Assembly (NCBI GenBank): GCA_026120185.1 | Contig: JANUWF010003369.1 | Location: 124,001-188,000, forward strand | Length of the DNA stretch: 64,000 nt | Direction: 5' to 3' | Source: Voacanga thouarsii | Taxonomy: Eukaryota > Streptophyta > Magnoliopsida > Gentianales > Apocynaceae | In this document: piece by piece, positions 33,769 through 46,931 of the stretch | Layout of the letters: each line of letters starts with the position of its first letter | Position numbering within the stretch: the first letter of the stretch is position 1 | Made by a program: the position numbers and the translations under genes | Notes under the pieces: model-generated | The model's database searches: none | Told to the model about the DNA's origin: nothing | What the model saw: the letters and a program-made list of their open reading frames with translations, nothing else

Positions 33769-34005
33769 ATGGCACCTAGATTTAAAACTACAATTGGAAG
33801 CAGAACTGGCCATGGTAGAGAATCTTCAACACCTGAATATGAGCCAGCAGAGCACTCGAAGCCAGATGTGGAAGAAGAGCATGAAGAAGAACAAGAGATA
33901 AAACCTAAGGGATCTACTAAGATTTCAGTTAGACAAGCTCAATTAAGAAAAACCTACCCCACCACCGAACTCAGCCAATTGAGGAAATATAGTTATTGGA
34001 GGAAA
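33769..34005 (+). pseudogene. E4 gag N-terminal remnant
   Basis: The ATG at 33769 starts MAPRFKTTIGSRTGHG and ESSTPEYEP, aligned with MAPRRRTTVRERTVQ and ESSTPKFEQ in E2. An acidic stretch (DVEEEHEEEQE) follows. The frame ends at a TAA at about 34006. The capsid and nucleocapsid regions are deleted: the sequence jumps directly to the gag-protease junction (KVLALSRED). Confidence 0.75.
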
Positions 34006-35040
34006 TAAGTTAAAGCCATAAGTGATGACCAAGGTGTTAGCTTTGAGTAGGGAGGACATGAGATTAGATACAGTCATGATGCCAGGTTAATTCTTTATTT
34101 CTCTGGAAAGAATATGCTATTTGATCTTTATTGTGCATAGCCTATATATTGTGTAGTGTACTATTCATTTAAGTAGTGATAAGCTAGACCATAAGAGTCA
34201 AATCCATCAACTGTGAATAGTTATAGATTTCTTATTAATTGTTTAAGCATCCTCTATCATGTAAGGAAGTAAGGATCTATAGGTTTGATCCTGGAAATGA
34301 AATTTTGGCTGGAGAGGAAAATTTTATAGAGAATCTGACTCCTTTTTCTTTTGAGGATTATGATAGTATATTAGACATGGAATGATTGTCGAAGCAAGGA
34401 GTTAAGTTGGTTATAGAAATAGAATAATGAATTTTTGTGGATCAAATAGATATGATTAAATTTTAGAAGATGTAAGGTGAAGGAAGGGTGGTGCATAATA
34501 CTAGGAGTAAAGGTTGATAAACTATTTTTGAATGAATACCAAGGATATCTTGCCTAGTGTTGTAGACCACGGGACCTAGTAATAATGGCATAGGAAATGA
34601 TAGAATTTTAAAGCTATGCATAGGCTATGGAATAATGAATAGTTTGGTCATCAAGAATATATGTGGTTATTCCTAAGTTAGGCTTGAGATAGGGATATCA
34701 TTAAGTGTGAATTTAAGAAGGGGATATACCTAAGATTGCAACTAACATTAGGGATGGGGACTAAGAATAGGTGGTGATGCCATACTGATTGACAATGGCT
34801 CTAACGCTTATGGATTAGATGCATAGGACTTTCAATCTTGCATTCATAATTTTATGGTGACTTTTTAGATGATACCTGATGTATTTTGAAAGCCATTAAG
34901 GACATGGAACAGTTGAATTTGGTGTTAGAATGTGAACGTAGCATAAATTTCCGTTAAGTTTAGTAAGTGAAAGTTTTAGTTGAACATAGCTCTATTTCTG
35001 GAATGAGAGGTAATCAAGAATGGTTTTAAGGTAACCTAGC
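34006..35040 (+). pseudogene. E4 protease-RT remnant, severely decayed
   Basis: Only short islands are recognisable: TKVLALSREDMRLD (gag-protease junction) near 34030, and an RT island at about 34690-34850 with GDIPKIATNIRDGD and VVMPY, equivalent to [15 protein letters not shown] and VVMPF in relatives. Stops are everywhere. The rest of the stretch has no recognisable frame and no other feature. Confidence 0.6.
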
Positions 35041-35756
35041 CAAGATAGAGGCTACATGGGATATCATCAAGTATTATATCCAATCAGGATCCTAGGATTA
35101 CTATAAGATTTTAGACTAAGTTCCAAGAGATAATGGGATCAACTTAGAAGTTTTGTACTACAACATATCCTTAGAATTGATGGCCAGTCGGAGAGACTTA
35201 TTCTAATACTAGAGGATATGTTGAGAGCATGTATATTGGACTTTGTTGATAAATGGACTGAATGCGTGCTATATGTAAGAAGACTTACAACAACAATTAC
35301 TGATCTTCTATTGATTTGGCCCTATGTGAAGTATTGTAAGGCTAGAAATATCAAGTACCATTGTATTTGGGATGAATAGAAGATAGGCAGATGAACAAAT
35401 TCGGTAAAGTTTGTGTTCAAGAAATGGTAGACAAGGTAAAAGTAACAAAAGAAAGACTAAAGATGACTCAAAGTCGGCAGAAGAGCTACGCAAATGATAG
35501 GAGGAGAATGTTGGAACTGTCACCTATAGATTGGACTTACCAAACATTTTGATGAGATTTCAAGACGTGTTTCATATATGTTAGCTAAAAATGTATGATC
35601 TTGAACTGAAACATGTTTTAACAACGAGCCTTTGCTATTGCAACCTGATTTGAGTTACATGGAGAAACCAGATAAAATTCTAAATCGAAGCATCAAGACT
35701 CTTTAGAATAAGCAAATACCAAAGGTGAAGGTGTTATGGGAGCATCACGATACATA
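35041..35756 (+). pseudogene. E4 integrase and chromodomain remnant
   Basis: Pieces of the integrase core (SSIISNQDPRIT; KFQEIMGS), the C-terminal region (GKVCVQEMVDKVKVTKERLK, SRQKSYANDRRR) and tail (LQPDLSYMEKPDKILN, VKVLWEHHDT). Deletions and stops throughout; the second catalytic Asp is Asn (SNQD). It breaks off inside the chromodomain after WEHHDT, where a second integrase piece has been inserted. Confidence 0.7.
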
Positions 35757-36038
35757 AGAAGTCAGCTGGATTGTTGCAATCACTACCAATACGAAAATGG
35801 AAATAGGAGGAGGTAACGATGGACTTCGTCACCGGCTTGCCTTTGTCAAAGACCTAAAAGGATGCCATTTGGGTAATGGTTAATCGACTGACAAAGACAA
35901 CACACTTTATCCCTGTAAATGTAAGGGACTATACCCTCAAGTATTGTTTCTGACTGAGACCAAAGGTCTACATCACGATTTTAGGCTAAGTTCTAAGAAT
36001 CTATGGGTTCTAATTTGAAGTTCAGCATGTCGGTACAC
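35757..36038 (+). repeat. Second integrase fragment inserted in E4 chromodomain
   Basis: About 280 bp encoding KSAGLLQSLPIRKWK, MDFVTGLPLSKT and FIPVNVRDY, i.e. the start of an integrase core, in the same orientation. It lies between the two halves of the chromodomain (WEHHDT on the left, QDATWEAEEWMKWKYPNL on the right). About 85 bp is deleted inside it. Both junctions share short matches (CATAAGA, ACACA) with the sequences joined. Confidence 0.75.
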
Positions 36039-36119
36039 AAGATGCCACATGGGAAGCGGAGGAATGGATGAAGTGGAAATACCCCAACTTGATATGAAAG
36101 TACACGCTAAATTTCAAAT

Positions 36120-36129
36120 GAGGGGAGGA
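36120..36129 (+). promoter_or_regulatory. E4 polypurine tract
   Basis: GAGGGGAGGA directly precedes the 3' LTR, identical in layout to E1 at 2281-2290. Confidence 0.8.
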
Positions 36130-39100
36130 TGCAAAACCCGACCTAAGCCTACCCTAGAATTAGAGGCATTAGTTGCATTTCATGACATGTTGCACAACTA
36201 AATATTTTTTTGATGCATTTGGGTGTTTTAGAATAATTATATGTGGACTAAATGATTTATTTACGTTTGATAAGTATTGGGGGCAATTAGGAAATTTTGC
36301 TTAGAGAAGAGAGAAAGAGAAGCTTAGAATGTAGGAGGAAGAGAATTAAGTTGGGAAAATGGAAATAATAATTATTATGGTTAAGTGGATAGAGCTTTGT
36401 AGCTAATTCCTAAGGTCTTGAGTTCGAATTCCATCAACTAAGTATTATTTTTAATTATCCTAATTAATGTTTGAATTTTATTTCTTGCAATATATGAATC
36501 AAGGAACCTTGTCTTGGGCAATCTTAAGAGTAAAATTCTAACCTTGTGATCTTGTCCGAAAGAGAATCTAGAGGAGTTTGAACCTCCATTATTTTAGCAA
36601 TTCATGTCCTAACATATTTGAATTTGAAAATGTTTTATTTCATGAATTCTTTTTATTTTATTATAAAATGTTCTAACTTATTATGGTCTGGGAATTTAAA
36701 TAAATTCTAGTTTTTTGGAAATACCTTGGCCGAATCATAAGAGAGCTTAAAGGATGTTTTATCATCCAAGATTAAAACACCAAATTACTCTCCTAAAGAA
36801 CTTCAATTTTGGTTATTCTTGTTAGGGTAAAAATGGAAAAAAATATTTAGTTCTTCTTCTTGCTAATTTTCGAAACTTGGATAGCTTGGATGTCATTTCT
36901 TTCTTTGTAAAGCAAACAACCATTGTTGTAAGCAAAAGCTGGAAATTTTTGGTGAATTTCGGAGCAAGGCCATCTAAACAAAAAAAAAAATTTCCAACAA
37001 ACAGGTAAGCCATTTAGCCGTGAAATCTTTGAGCATTCAACCTCTTGAACTAGTTCTTCAATAGCCCTTATTCTTCATCAAGTTGCTAGCTAGAAAACTT
37101 CATTAAAGGGCCTTGAAACACTCCTAGTTTATAGCAACAAAATCCTTTCAAAATACTTTGAATTTTTGCTCAACAAACCTTACTAGATTTCATTAAACAA
37201 CCAGAATCTTTCCAGCTATATTAATCTTTATTCAACTAGTTTTTATTCTTCATTTTCTTCACCATTTTCGGCCACCCTTAGCTTGATATATGAACATCCT
37301 TTTTTCTACCTTCAACCATGGCCAACAAACTCCTTTAAAGCACCTCAAACATCTCCTAATTTCTCTCCATTCAAAATACTTTGAGTTTGAAAATTAAGTC
37401 CCCTGCTAATCCATTTCAAAATAATTTAAAATTTCTACTCACAAATCATTCCATATTCAAAGAATTCTTGTAGCTAAATCCCAGAATTTTTCCAGCTTGT
37501 TTAGCAAAGTCAAGAACTGATTTCTTCCTCAATTCCCTTCAAAATTTCGGCTACCTTGAAGCCATGGCAGAACATCTTGTCTTCTCCATCTACCATGGCC
37601 ATTAAAGCCCCATTAACACACCTCAAACCTCTCCTAACTTCACTCTATTCAAAACTTTTCGAACTTGAAAATTAAATTCTAGCTTTTACTCCCTTAAACT
37701 CTCACCTAACTACTAGACTAATAAACCAAAATTTCTCCCTCTCTTGTACAGCCATTTTCGACTAGTATTAAAGCTGGAATAATCTTCCATTTCACAACCA
37801 ATACAAAGCTAGGCTACCAACCCACCATTGAAGGACTAGAAACCTTCAAGAAGCAATCACCATTAATAAATATTCTACCTCAAAAACCTCCACTTTTCCC
37901 TCATTTTGAAATTCAAACTAGCTCAAGTCTCTCTCTCTCCCTAGGATAACCGAAACCTCCACTTTAGCAAGGCCATTCGGCCATCACTCGCCAAGCACAC
38001 ACTTATTTTCTTCTCACAATTTTCTCTTGTGTTCTCAAGAACACACACTAAACTTCTTTAACCTTTAGTCACTTCTACTCATCCCAAATCACTCCAAAAA
38101 CTCTCAAATCAACTAGGATTCAACCTATACTCATCCTTGGTGCACTCCATAATACTAAAACAACCAAAGTTGATCTCTCTTTTGGATCAAATATGCCATT
38201 TTGTTCAAGAACAAGAAGAACATCAAAAAGGTAAATTCAATCATCTTAATCCTTCTTCACTTCTTCATCTTCTTTTCGGCATCCTCTTAATCGCTCTCTC
38301 TCTCTCTCTCTTGGCCAATCCATTGGTGGCCATTCTTGAACAACTTCAAACGATAGAGGACTCGCCAAGCACTCAATGGTCTTCATTGGACAAGGCAACA
38401 TCTCCGACTCCAACGATCATCAAACAACTATTTCTTCCATGACCTTCTTCTTATTTTTGAACTCAAGACTTCTAAATGATGGAATTAATATGTTGATCTA
38501 ATATTGTCAGGATGGAGATATTATTTTAAGACATGAAGATTGAAATGAATATTGAAGCTTATGAATTATTGTTAGATTATGCTTGAGGATCATTACATGC
38601 TCATTAGTACATTATGATTAGAGGCTTTATGTCACTAGTATGGATGTTGTGATGAATGATGGAAATTATACCACCCATGTTTCGATTATACTCCCATGAT
38701 GTTATTTTTGGCACTAAATACCTTGATAATATTATTGTTAGTATAGTATCACCCTTGTTGTGACAAATATTATTAAAAATCTATTTTTGCACAAATCAAC
38801 ATTTTATTTATTGAATATATGAGTGTATGAAAATATATATATATATATTACCTTTCTAAATCTTTAGTACTAGTAAATTCACTATAGTCATTAAAAATTA
38901 TCATTAGAGCTACTTTTTACTACTACTATTGTTATTAATAGTATTATTATTATTATCATTATTATGATCAATATTATTAGTGTCATTATTTAATTTAATT
39001 TATTAATTTCAACAACATTAATATTTTCAGAATTAATAATTCCTTAGAATATTATTAATATATAGGATAACCAAATAGTAATATTTTTTATTAAGCATTA

Positions 39101-39190
39101 TTAAATATAAATAATGATATATCGGAATTAATGAATATCAACATCTTTTATATTATTATTGATTATTCTTACTAAAACTTTTATCTACAC
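36130..39190 (+). repeat. E4 3' LTR, left part (mosaic)
   Basis: Starts TGCAAAACCCGACC. Up to about 37395 it closely follows the E4 5' LTR; from there it follows the E1 LTR instead (CTTGTAGCTAAAT, CATCTACCATGGCCATTA). It includes a tRNA-like module (36371-36441), donor-like AAAAGGTAAATT (GT at 38231), CT repeat (38292-38311) and ATT-rich tract. It is interrupted at 39190 by E5. Confidence 0.8.
36371..36441 (+). other. tRNA-like module in E4 3' LTR
   Basis: A-box-like TGGTTAAGTGG from 36378 and B-box-like GTTCGAATTCC at 36422, 44 nt apart. Confidence 0.55.
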
Positions 39191-41985
39191 TGTAATACCC
39201 CGTATTAAACCACCTTTATTATTAGGGGGAAGTCATGCATGTCATAATATTTTATATTGCATCTAATAATTTGGACTATTTTCATGAATATATGAGTTCC
39301 ATGAGTTTGTTATTTCATGAATTTATTTATTCTCATATAGTGGTGTTAGTTGAGTTGGTTGAGCTTTTGTTTTATTGAGTAGAATTTATTAGAAGGAAAA
39401 TGAAGTGAGTGAGTGGGAGTTAAGGGAATTTGTTTGAGAAATATTTAACAAGAGTGGTTGCAATCTAGTGGTTGAGACTTGGGGTTTATTTCTTCGTGGA
39501 CTTGAGTTCAAATCTCAACTCTTGCAAATCCTTTTTCTTCTTCTCCTTAATTTATTTTCTATTCCCTAATTTTCCTATGCCTTGGCCGAAATTCTCCTAG
39601 AGTAGCCGCCATCTTGGAGTCCAACTCCTAAAATCTAGGAGTGTGAATTATCTTAGGTTTTTTGGATAAAAGAAATAAAAACAATTTAAATTTTTATTTT
39701 TAATGTCTTATCTTAATCTTTAAAATAATTTTAAATATTTCAAATCTGGGCTATTTTCAAAAAGCTATTATCTAAGTAACTTAATAGGAAATAAAATAAA
39801 TAAATACATGTCTTGCTTTATTTATGATGGCCACCCCCTTTATAGGAGATAAGTCTCCATATCTTGATTTTCTTTAAAGGGCTTTAAAAAGAAAATTAAA
39901 GGATAATTCAAGTTTTTTTAAAATTCAGCCTTTATCTCTTGGATTTATGGATTTTCAAAATTAAGTGGAAGTATAAAGGAAATTTTTAGCTTTACATTCA
40001 GGAAAACTAGATTTTTATCTTGTAAAAATATTTATCATTTAGTTATTTAAATTTATTCAAAATAATTTAGGGAGTTAATTAAATTATTTCCTGATCAATT
40101 AACTTATTTTCTCCACTTGATTTTTTTGAAAAAATTATCAGCTTGGCTGCCACCTTAGGAGTTAATTAAGCTCAATTCAAACTCTTCAAAACCTAGGACA
40201 AGTTTATCCAAGATAACCTTAACCGATTAGAACTTTTATTTGGTCAAAAATACCAGAATTTTTCCCTCCCTTTCCTCCAGATTTTTGGCCACAACACACT
40301 CACACATGCACGAAATTTCCAGCTTCAATTGACTCTCAAACTCTCACTTGTTGTTTAGCAAAACACAATGTGCACAAAACTCTTTTTGTTTCTCTCAATC
40401 TCGCCACAACAAGACTAAAGCCAGCCTCTGTTCTTCTCTCTTTTCTCTCTGATTTTTGGATACTTTAGCACCAAAACACAGCCATCAATATCACCAAAAC
40501 ATGGGCCAATTTCAGCTAACTAGGAAAAACCCAAGGCTACCCAACCTTGTTCTTGTGTTCGAGAGTCCATAGCAAGGTAAAACTCCTTTAAACAACCAAA
40601 CACCTAAACCTAACCTTTTCTCTTCATCAAACCAGCAAAATCTTCACTCCCTAAACCTCTCAAACTCATGAAAATAAGAAACCTTCTACTTTTCTCAAAG
40701 TTTCGGCCAGCACCCTCAAAGACTAAACTAAAACCGAAATCAACACTCAAGGTAAATAATCTCTAATCCTTCTATCAATCTTTCTTCATTCTCTCTTTTT
40801 TTTCCCCTCCTAAATCACATCTACAAGGGACTAATTTCTCCCTTTTCCTGGTGAATCTCGGACAAGAAGACCTAGGCGAGCCAACTACTTCTCCTTCTCA
40901 AATGAACTTAAGCCGATCACCAAAGAGTTTCGCTAAGAATTATTTCAGACTCTTTCTTTTCTGGCTTAAATGGATTTGATCTTTATAGTATTGATATAAG
41001 AATGATGAATAGTATCTAGCATGAAAAGCATGAGTGGATTAGATTGTTAGATTTGATGGTGCAAGAGTTAGTCAATGCATGTATGATAGGACATTATTAT
41101 ATCCTATCATGATGAATCTGGATCTATGTTATGTGACCTTTTACTTTCAATTAGGCTTGTTATGATGATTGAATATAGGAGTTGTCATATTGTGGGTTGA
41201 TTTAGGTGAATGCATGTTTTATGATAAATAGCTTGACAAGGGGAAACTATGGATGTAATAGGATGAGTTAATTAGTTTAGATGCCATGAAATGATAGTGG
41301 CTAGGCAATATGTAGTTTGGTTTCTAATTGTCGTGTCGTTGATTCTAGACAAGGAAGGAGTCGAAGTGAGGGTAATCAATTGATTTTTGGTTTAACTGTT
41401 TGAATTATCCATGAAAGTTGCTGCATAACTATTTTGATAAATGTTACATGTTTGTAAGTATTTTTGTACAATGATATTTGAAATGGAGTCATTATGATGA
41501 TTGAATCATTGGTTGAATATGATGAATTTTACTGTGATGTAGGGATACTTGGTTTGAGAACGTAGATATTTTACCTTCTAAATGAGTTTGTCAAATCTCA
41601 ACCTTTTTAAATTGAAATGACCTCTTTCTTTATCGCTAAATATTTTAGAAAACTTAATGTAAAAAGTCACGTTTTGCAAAGACAAGGAAACCAATGAATA
41701 TAAAAACAAAGAAAATGATGCTACCCCTAAATAGGGAGCGTTGAGTACTCAATGGGGGTAGGCTAGTGGTACTAGTCTTGAAAAGCTAGAGTGAGTCTTC
41801 TGGCAGAAGGCAACCTCCAGAAGATGAACTCAACTTGGAAAGATGACAGTACTACTTAGTCAGGCTAGTCTGAACTAACATATCAGTCCATGTGAACTTT
41901 ACTTATCCAGGTTAGACAATCGGTGTGTTGGGTGTCGAGATGGAGGAGTATCTTACCCTAGTGGGAGGATCCCCCACTGCTCATT
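39191..41985 (+). repeat. E5 5' LTR, left part
   Basis: Starts TGTAATACCCCG. Contains the tRNA-like module (39454-39525), donor-like CAAGGTAAATA (GT at 40752) and the conserved block GAGTACTCAATGGGGGTAGG at about 41744. It stops at GCTCATT where S1 is inserted. Confidence 0.9.
39454..39525 (+). other. tRNA-like module in E5 5' LTR
   Basis: A-box-like CAATCTAGTGGTTGAGAC (position 8 at 39461) and B-box-like GTTCAAATCTC at 39506, 45 nt apart. Confidence 0.55.
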
Positions 41986-44290
41986 TGTAACACCCCACTA
42001 CCTAGGCCAACAGGGCCAGGGATGTCGCCCCGTCAAAAGGACAAGGGGTCTTTATAACTAGGACACACAACAAAAATAAACCAATACTTTAAAATTTAAA
42101 ACTTATTACAACCCAAAATTCATGAATAAAATCAAAATAAAAATTGTTCACTCTCAACTCCCAAAGCATTACATAAAATAAATAACAGAATATCCTCTAA
42201 GGCAAGCAACAACTAGCTACTCATCCTCACAGCAGGATCGCCCTGAAATCATGGTAAAAGGGTAATGAGATAAAAAAAATCTCAGTAAGTCCATGTGTGC
42301 TTTGAGTGTTCAATGAAAATAGTTCGTGAATGCAAAGTGTAAGAATTTCATAAGAAAAATACTGGCAAGAAATAAATAATGTTCAAAAGCAAGTGTGGCG
42401 TTTTGGCTTTTCCAACCATACAGGTATAATAAAATCAACTGCTCAAAAGGGCGGCCATGGGTTACCACACGTTGGGCCCCATAACCCTACAACGGTCAGA
42501 ATGCCACACTTTGTGCAGATTGACAAAAAGGTAGGTGATCGGCCTACCGGTTAAGATTCTCCTCCTTCTCTACACCCAAACAACACCGGTTGTCCACTCC
42601 GGCAACACACAGTCCACATGACTAAAACTGCTAGCTTGGACCGGCATGTCTAAGTAGTACTAACGTTTTTCTAAGTTGAGTTCATCTTCTGGAGGTGGCC
42701 TCCTGCCAGAAGACTCACTTTTGCTCTTCAAAACTAGTACTACCAGCCTACCCTTATTGAGTACTCAACGTAGTTTATCCCACTTGGAAAAAAACTGATA
42801 AAACATAACTTTACTTGAAAATGGAATCAAGGGTTTCCAAAGTCTTTGTCAAAGTCAGTTTTAGAAACAGTTTAGTGTTTGAATAAAATTTCTTGTTGAT
42901 TTTCAAATAATTAGTTTGACTGAAACAAGAAAGAAAATAGTCCCTAATTGCCTTTACCAAATCAATGTTCACAAACTGCGAGTTTAACTTGCCATAATAA
43001 CTTTTTGCAACAAATAAGTTTTATGCAGGAACTTTCCTAATCCTCTGCTTGAGATAAAATAAAGATCTCCAACAGCTGACCTAACCCTACCTGGGGTAAA
43101 AATAAACCATAATTAAACTCAAGCCAAAATTCACTTTTCACAAATAATCCTAGCTCAACTTACTACAATCATGACCCTAATATCCCAAGCTTTAAGGCTA
43201 GATAATAAATAAAGGGTTTGTAAGATAAATCTAGTTTGATATTAAAATAACTAGGGTTTGTGAATTAGATACTAATAAGTTGTAGGTTTAAATCTTACTA
43301 TAAATAAATTAGAGTTTATTTGATGAAGGGTCCTAGGCCCTAGATGGTATTATTTAAAATAATAATCTATTAATAATTAATTGTTAGAAAATAATTGATA
43401 ACTAAAATTAGTTGTAAGTAAATTTTAATATGTTTTAATTAAAAGATAATAAATAAATTTTAATAGTATTTATGAACATAGGACTTACAAAATTAATATT
43501 TTACCTATTATGATTATTTATATAAAAGGCTTTATTTGATATTACTATTATATCTAATGTCTATATATTTTATTTCTTTAATAAAAGCTATCATTTATTT
43601 CACTAAAATATCATTATTTTATATAATAGTCCAAATCCACATTTTCCTAAGGTTTTCGAAATTACTAGAAGAAATAATAGTATTGATCCTTTTATTGATG
43701 AAATAAAATTAGTTTAGGGACAACAAGGTCATGATCATAATGCTTATTGCTAACCATAATCATGAACATACACTCTACACTAATCAACATAACATCCAAA
43801 TCATTAATAAAAACATAGATCCAAATCTACCAACACATTATTCAAACTCCACTAACATAATTATATTCATGGCCTTAACAAGAATACATGAACATAAAAC
43901 CCTATTCACCAAAGGTGACATAATCTCTAACATGCTTGATCATTCACACTACTCACGACATGAAGGCATGCAATAAACCCTAAAAACGCCATACATTCAA
44001 CCAAGACAATTCATCTCATGCATCAATCCCATCCCCATCATACAAACACATTCATTCTCATGCTTCAATCCCAACTCCATCACAAAACACATGATCAATC
44101 TCCAAATATATCCCATCCTTATCCAACTACATCCAAGAGACATGAATCTAGGATTTAAAGAGAAGATGGAAGAAGCTTACTTGAATGATGACTACTTTGA
44201 AGTCGATCCAAGAGAATCCTCTCACTAGGAAGGCTTGATCCATCTAAGGAGAAGAAGAAAAATGGCCATGGTGGAAGTAACCATTCGGCC

Positions 44291-44321
<31 letters not shown>

Positions 44322-46224
44322 AAAGAGAGTTTATTAGTATATACTCATCAAGGTCGAAGATGGAGATGATTGTTCATGCTTACCTTGAAGGTGTTTTTGA
44401 GCTTTCAAGAAAATTCTTGTTTGTTATCCAAAAGTGAGACTTTGATTTCAGTGTTTGATGTTAAAAATTGTAGGAATGGATTCACGAGAATGAGTAGGTA
44501 TAATCTGGAGTTTTTGGAGGAGATTGAAGTGGTTTTGAGTGGCCTTAGGCGTGAGAATGGTAGTAGGTGTTCTTAGAGGTTTGGAGAGAGTAGAGAGATT
44601 GGATGAAGCTGGCCGAAATTTTGTGGGAAAAGGGTGGCTGAATTGTTTGAATGGTTTTTGGTAATTGGATTTTCAGATTTGAGAGGAAAATGAAAGCTGG
44701 TTGTTTGAAATTCAAATAGAATAATTTAGGGAATATTTTGTGGTAGCAAATATGGTAAGTAGATATTTGTTGTTGGAGGTTCTTTGGAAGCTTCAATGGC
44801 CGACTGAATTGCTGGAATTTCTGCTGGGATGAACACTGTTCGAATGAGCTTAAGGGTGGCTGAAATATGGTGTACAATAGTGAAGGAATTTTCTGGTTAG
44901 TTGAGGGGTAATCTATGGTAGTTTGCTGGAATATTTTGCTGGAATTTTGGACTTCAATTAATGGCTTGATTGGAGTGATTGATTGAGAGATTTTAGGAGC
45001 AGCCATGGAGCACTTTTTCGTGCAGAACACTGGAGAAATGATGAAGCTCAGTTCATGGCTATTCAAGGTAAGTTTGTACAAAAAAATGGAGGAAGTTTCA
45101 GACAAGGGTGAAGAAGGAACAAAGCTGGAAATTCTGATTATTTTTTCGCAAGCTTACTGGAAATTTCTGGGCAGATTTTTCTGCCATGGTTCATCCAATT
45201 TGCTGCAGGTTTGAAGGGATACTGGGAGGTCCTTTAAGGCTGGTTTCCAGCCTTCTTTATGGAGAAAAAACAAGGTTGAATTGCTGGTTGAAAAGCTGGA
45301 AGAAACAGCTTGGTTTTTGGCTCACTAAGCTGCAAAACTGTCCAGGAAATTTTCCTGGTTTGCACAGCTTTTGTGCAGCTCAGTTTTGGCTGGAATTTTC
45401 AGTCTTCAAGTTGAGTGAATTGATCATTTTTCTGGCAATATTTGGGAGGGAAAGATGGCTGAAATTTTTGACAATTGGACTGATCAAGAAGCTGGAAAAA
45501 ATTTCAGTTTACTACATGAAAAAGATGACATAACTAGGTTGGCGTTTTGAAGGTTCAACCATGGAGATTAATTCTCTTGGGAACCTTCCATAACTCTTCC
45601 CCATTTTCGGTCAATAAGATACCCCACACTTAGACATTTTCGAACCTTCAATGCCACTGAACTTTGCTGGAATTTTCTGGAAATAAAATTGACTTAGGTA
45701 AATGGAACAATTTAATTGATTAAGAAGTAAGGAGAGCTAGGGATCAAGAAGGGTAGGAATCTCTTAGAAATTTTTGTAAGGTACAAGAGTAGGATTATGA
45801 CATTCCTATCATATCTCCCCTAGGACAACACTCCTACTTTTCTCTAAAGCATGCAAGGGCCGAAATATAGCCTTCCTATACAAAAATAAAATTTAATCAT
45901 GCTAAAACTCCAATGATGGAATTTGAACTCAAGACCTCAAAATTTATTCCAAAGCTCTAACCACTAAACCACAACAACTCTTGTTCTTATTTTCTCTCCC
46001 AAATATTTTTCCCATTTAACCCTCAAGCTATCTCCCTATTTCCACCTCAAGCAAAATTACCATTTTGCCCTTCTTACTCAATAAACACAATTAAGCCATC
46101 TAGACTACAAATCACATATCCAAAGCATCTAAAATCATACAAAAATATATTTATGCATGCAAGAAAATATAATATGCATCCCGACCCCCCTTACTCTAAG
46201 GTTGGTTTTAGTTGGGGTTTCATA
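41986..46224 (-). mobile_element. Solo LTR S1 (AAAACC type, minus strand) in E5 5' LTR
   Basis: 4239 bp. In plus orientation it starts TGTAACACCCCACT and ends GGGGTTTCATA, the reverse complement of an LTR beginning TATGAAACCCC (TGTAAAACCCC with two changes). Flanks TCATT (41981-41985) and CCATT (46225-46229) form a 4-of-5 TSD, and the E5 LTR continues across it. It carries a reversed ATT-rich tract, GA repeat and tRNA-like module. The open frames inside it (for example 45186-45533) are chance frames in LTR sequence. Confidence 0.88.
45909..45978 (-). other. tRNA-like module in S1
   Basis: On the minus strand TGGTTTAGTGG (from 45971) and GTTCAAATTCC (from 45928), 43 nt apart. Confidence 0.55.
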
Positions 46225-46229
46225 CCATT

Positions 46230-46794
46230 GTTGAAAGGTTACCTTTGGACATTATCATGGTGGTAGCCATGATATGGATTATGATACCATTATTTGAATC
46301 CTTGCTAATCCCTACTTAATGAACTTGCGATTTTGACAAGAAGATGATTTCTCGAGAACTATTTTTGGATATGATGAACTGTGCTCCTTTGAGTGACTAT
46401 TTATTGATGAAAATTGACTTGCAAATATATTTTGTGGTTTTGATAAACCTAAATACATGAAATGTTGATATATGACATTCGCACACACGGGATTTACCGA
46501 GATGTTAATCTCACACTATTGTATATCATGACTTCAGGGGAGGGCTTGTACTGAGCCGGTTGAAGAAATAAGTGATGATCTTCCGTTTATTTTATTTTGA
46601 TTTGTATTATTTTCAAGAGACGATTGTTAGCTTTAAATTCTCAGACTTGTATAAGTTTTACCTTTAGTTGTAATAAGATTACCACATTATTTTATTTAGT
46701 CATTTTCCTTTTGTACCTCATTATAAAGACCCCTGGTACCTTGGACGGGGTGACATCCCGCCCTATTTAGGTACGTAGGTAGTGGGGTGTTACA
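46230..46794 (+). repeat. E5 5' LTR, right part
   Basis: Resumes with GTTGAAAGGTTACC, matching 59517 onward in the 3' LTR. It has a stem-loop (46254-46273), a GAGAT/ATCTC hairpin, acceptor-like ACTTCAG (AG at 46536-46537) and the end GGGGTGTTACA. Confidence 0.9.
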
Positions 46795-46796
46795 AG

Positions 46797-46808
46797 TGGT
46801 ATCAGATA
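46797..46808 (+). promoter_or_regulatory. E5 primer binding site
   Basis: TGGTATCAGATA, the initiator-Met site with its last two bases changed, 2 nt after the 5' LTR. Confidence 0.8.
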
Positions 46809-46931
46809 TTAGGTTTAGGCAATTGAATTTATTGAGTAGGACCTAAATCCTAGGAATTGAGATTCTTTGAATAGTACTTGAACACTAAAATTTGAGATTT
46901 AGTTCTGACTTCTCTATGTTTCTTTTATAGG

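Noticed and set aside
44545..45533. Open frames of 115 and 186 codons
   Set aside because: They lie inside solo LTR S1, on either strand, and are not kept in S2 or the E1/E4 LTRs.
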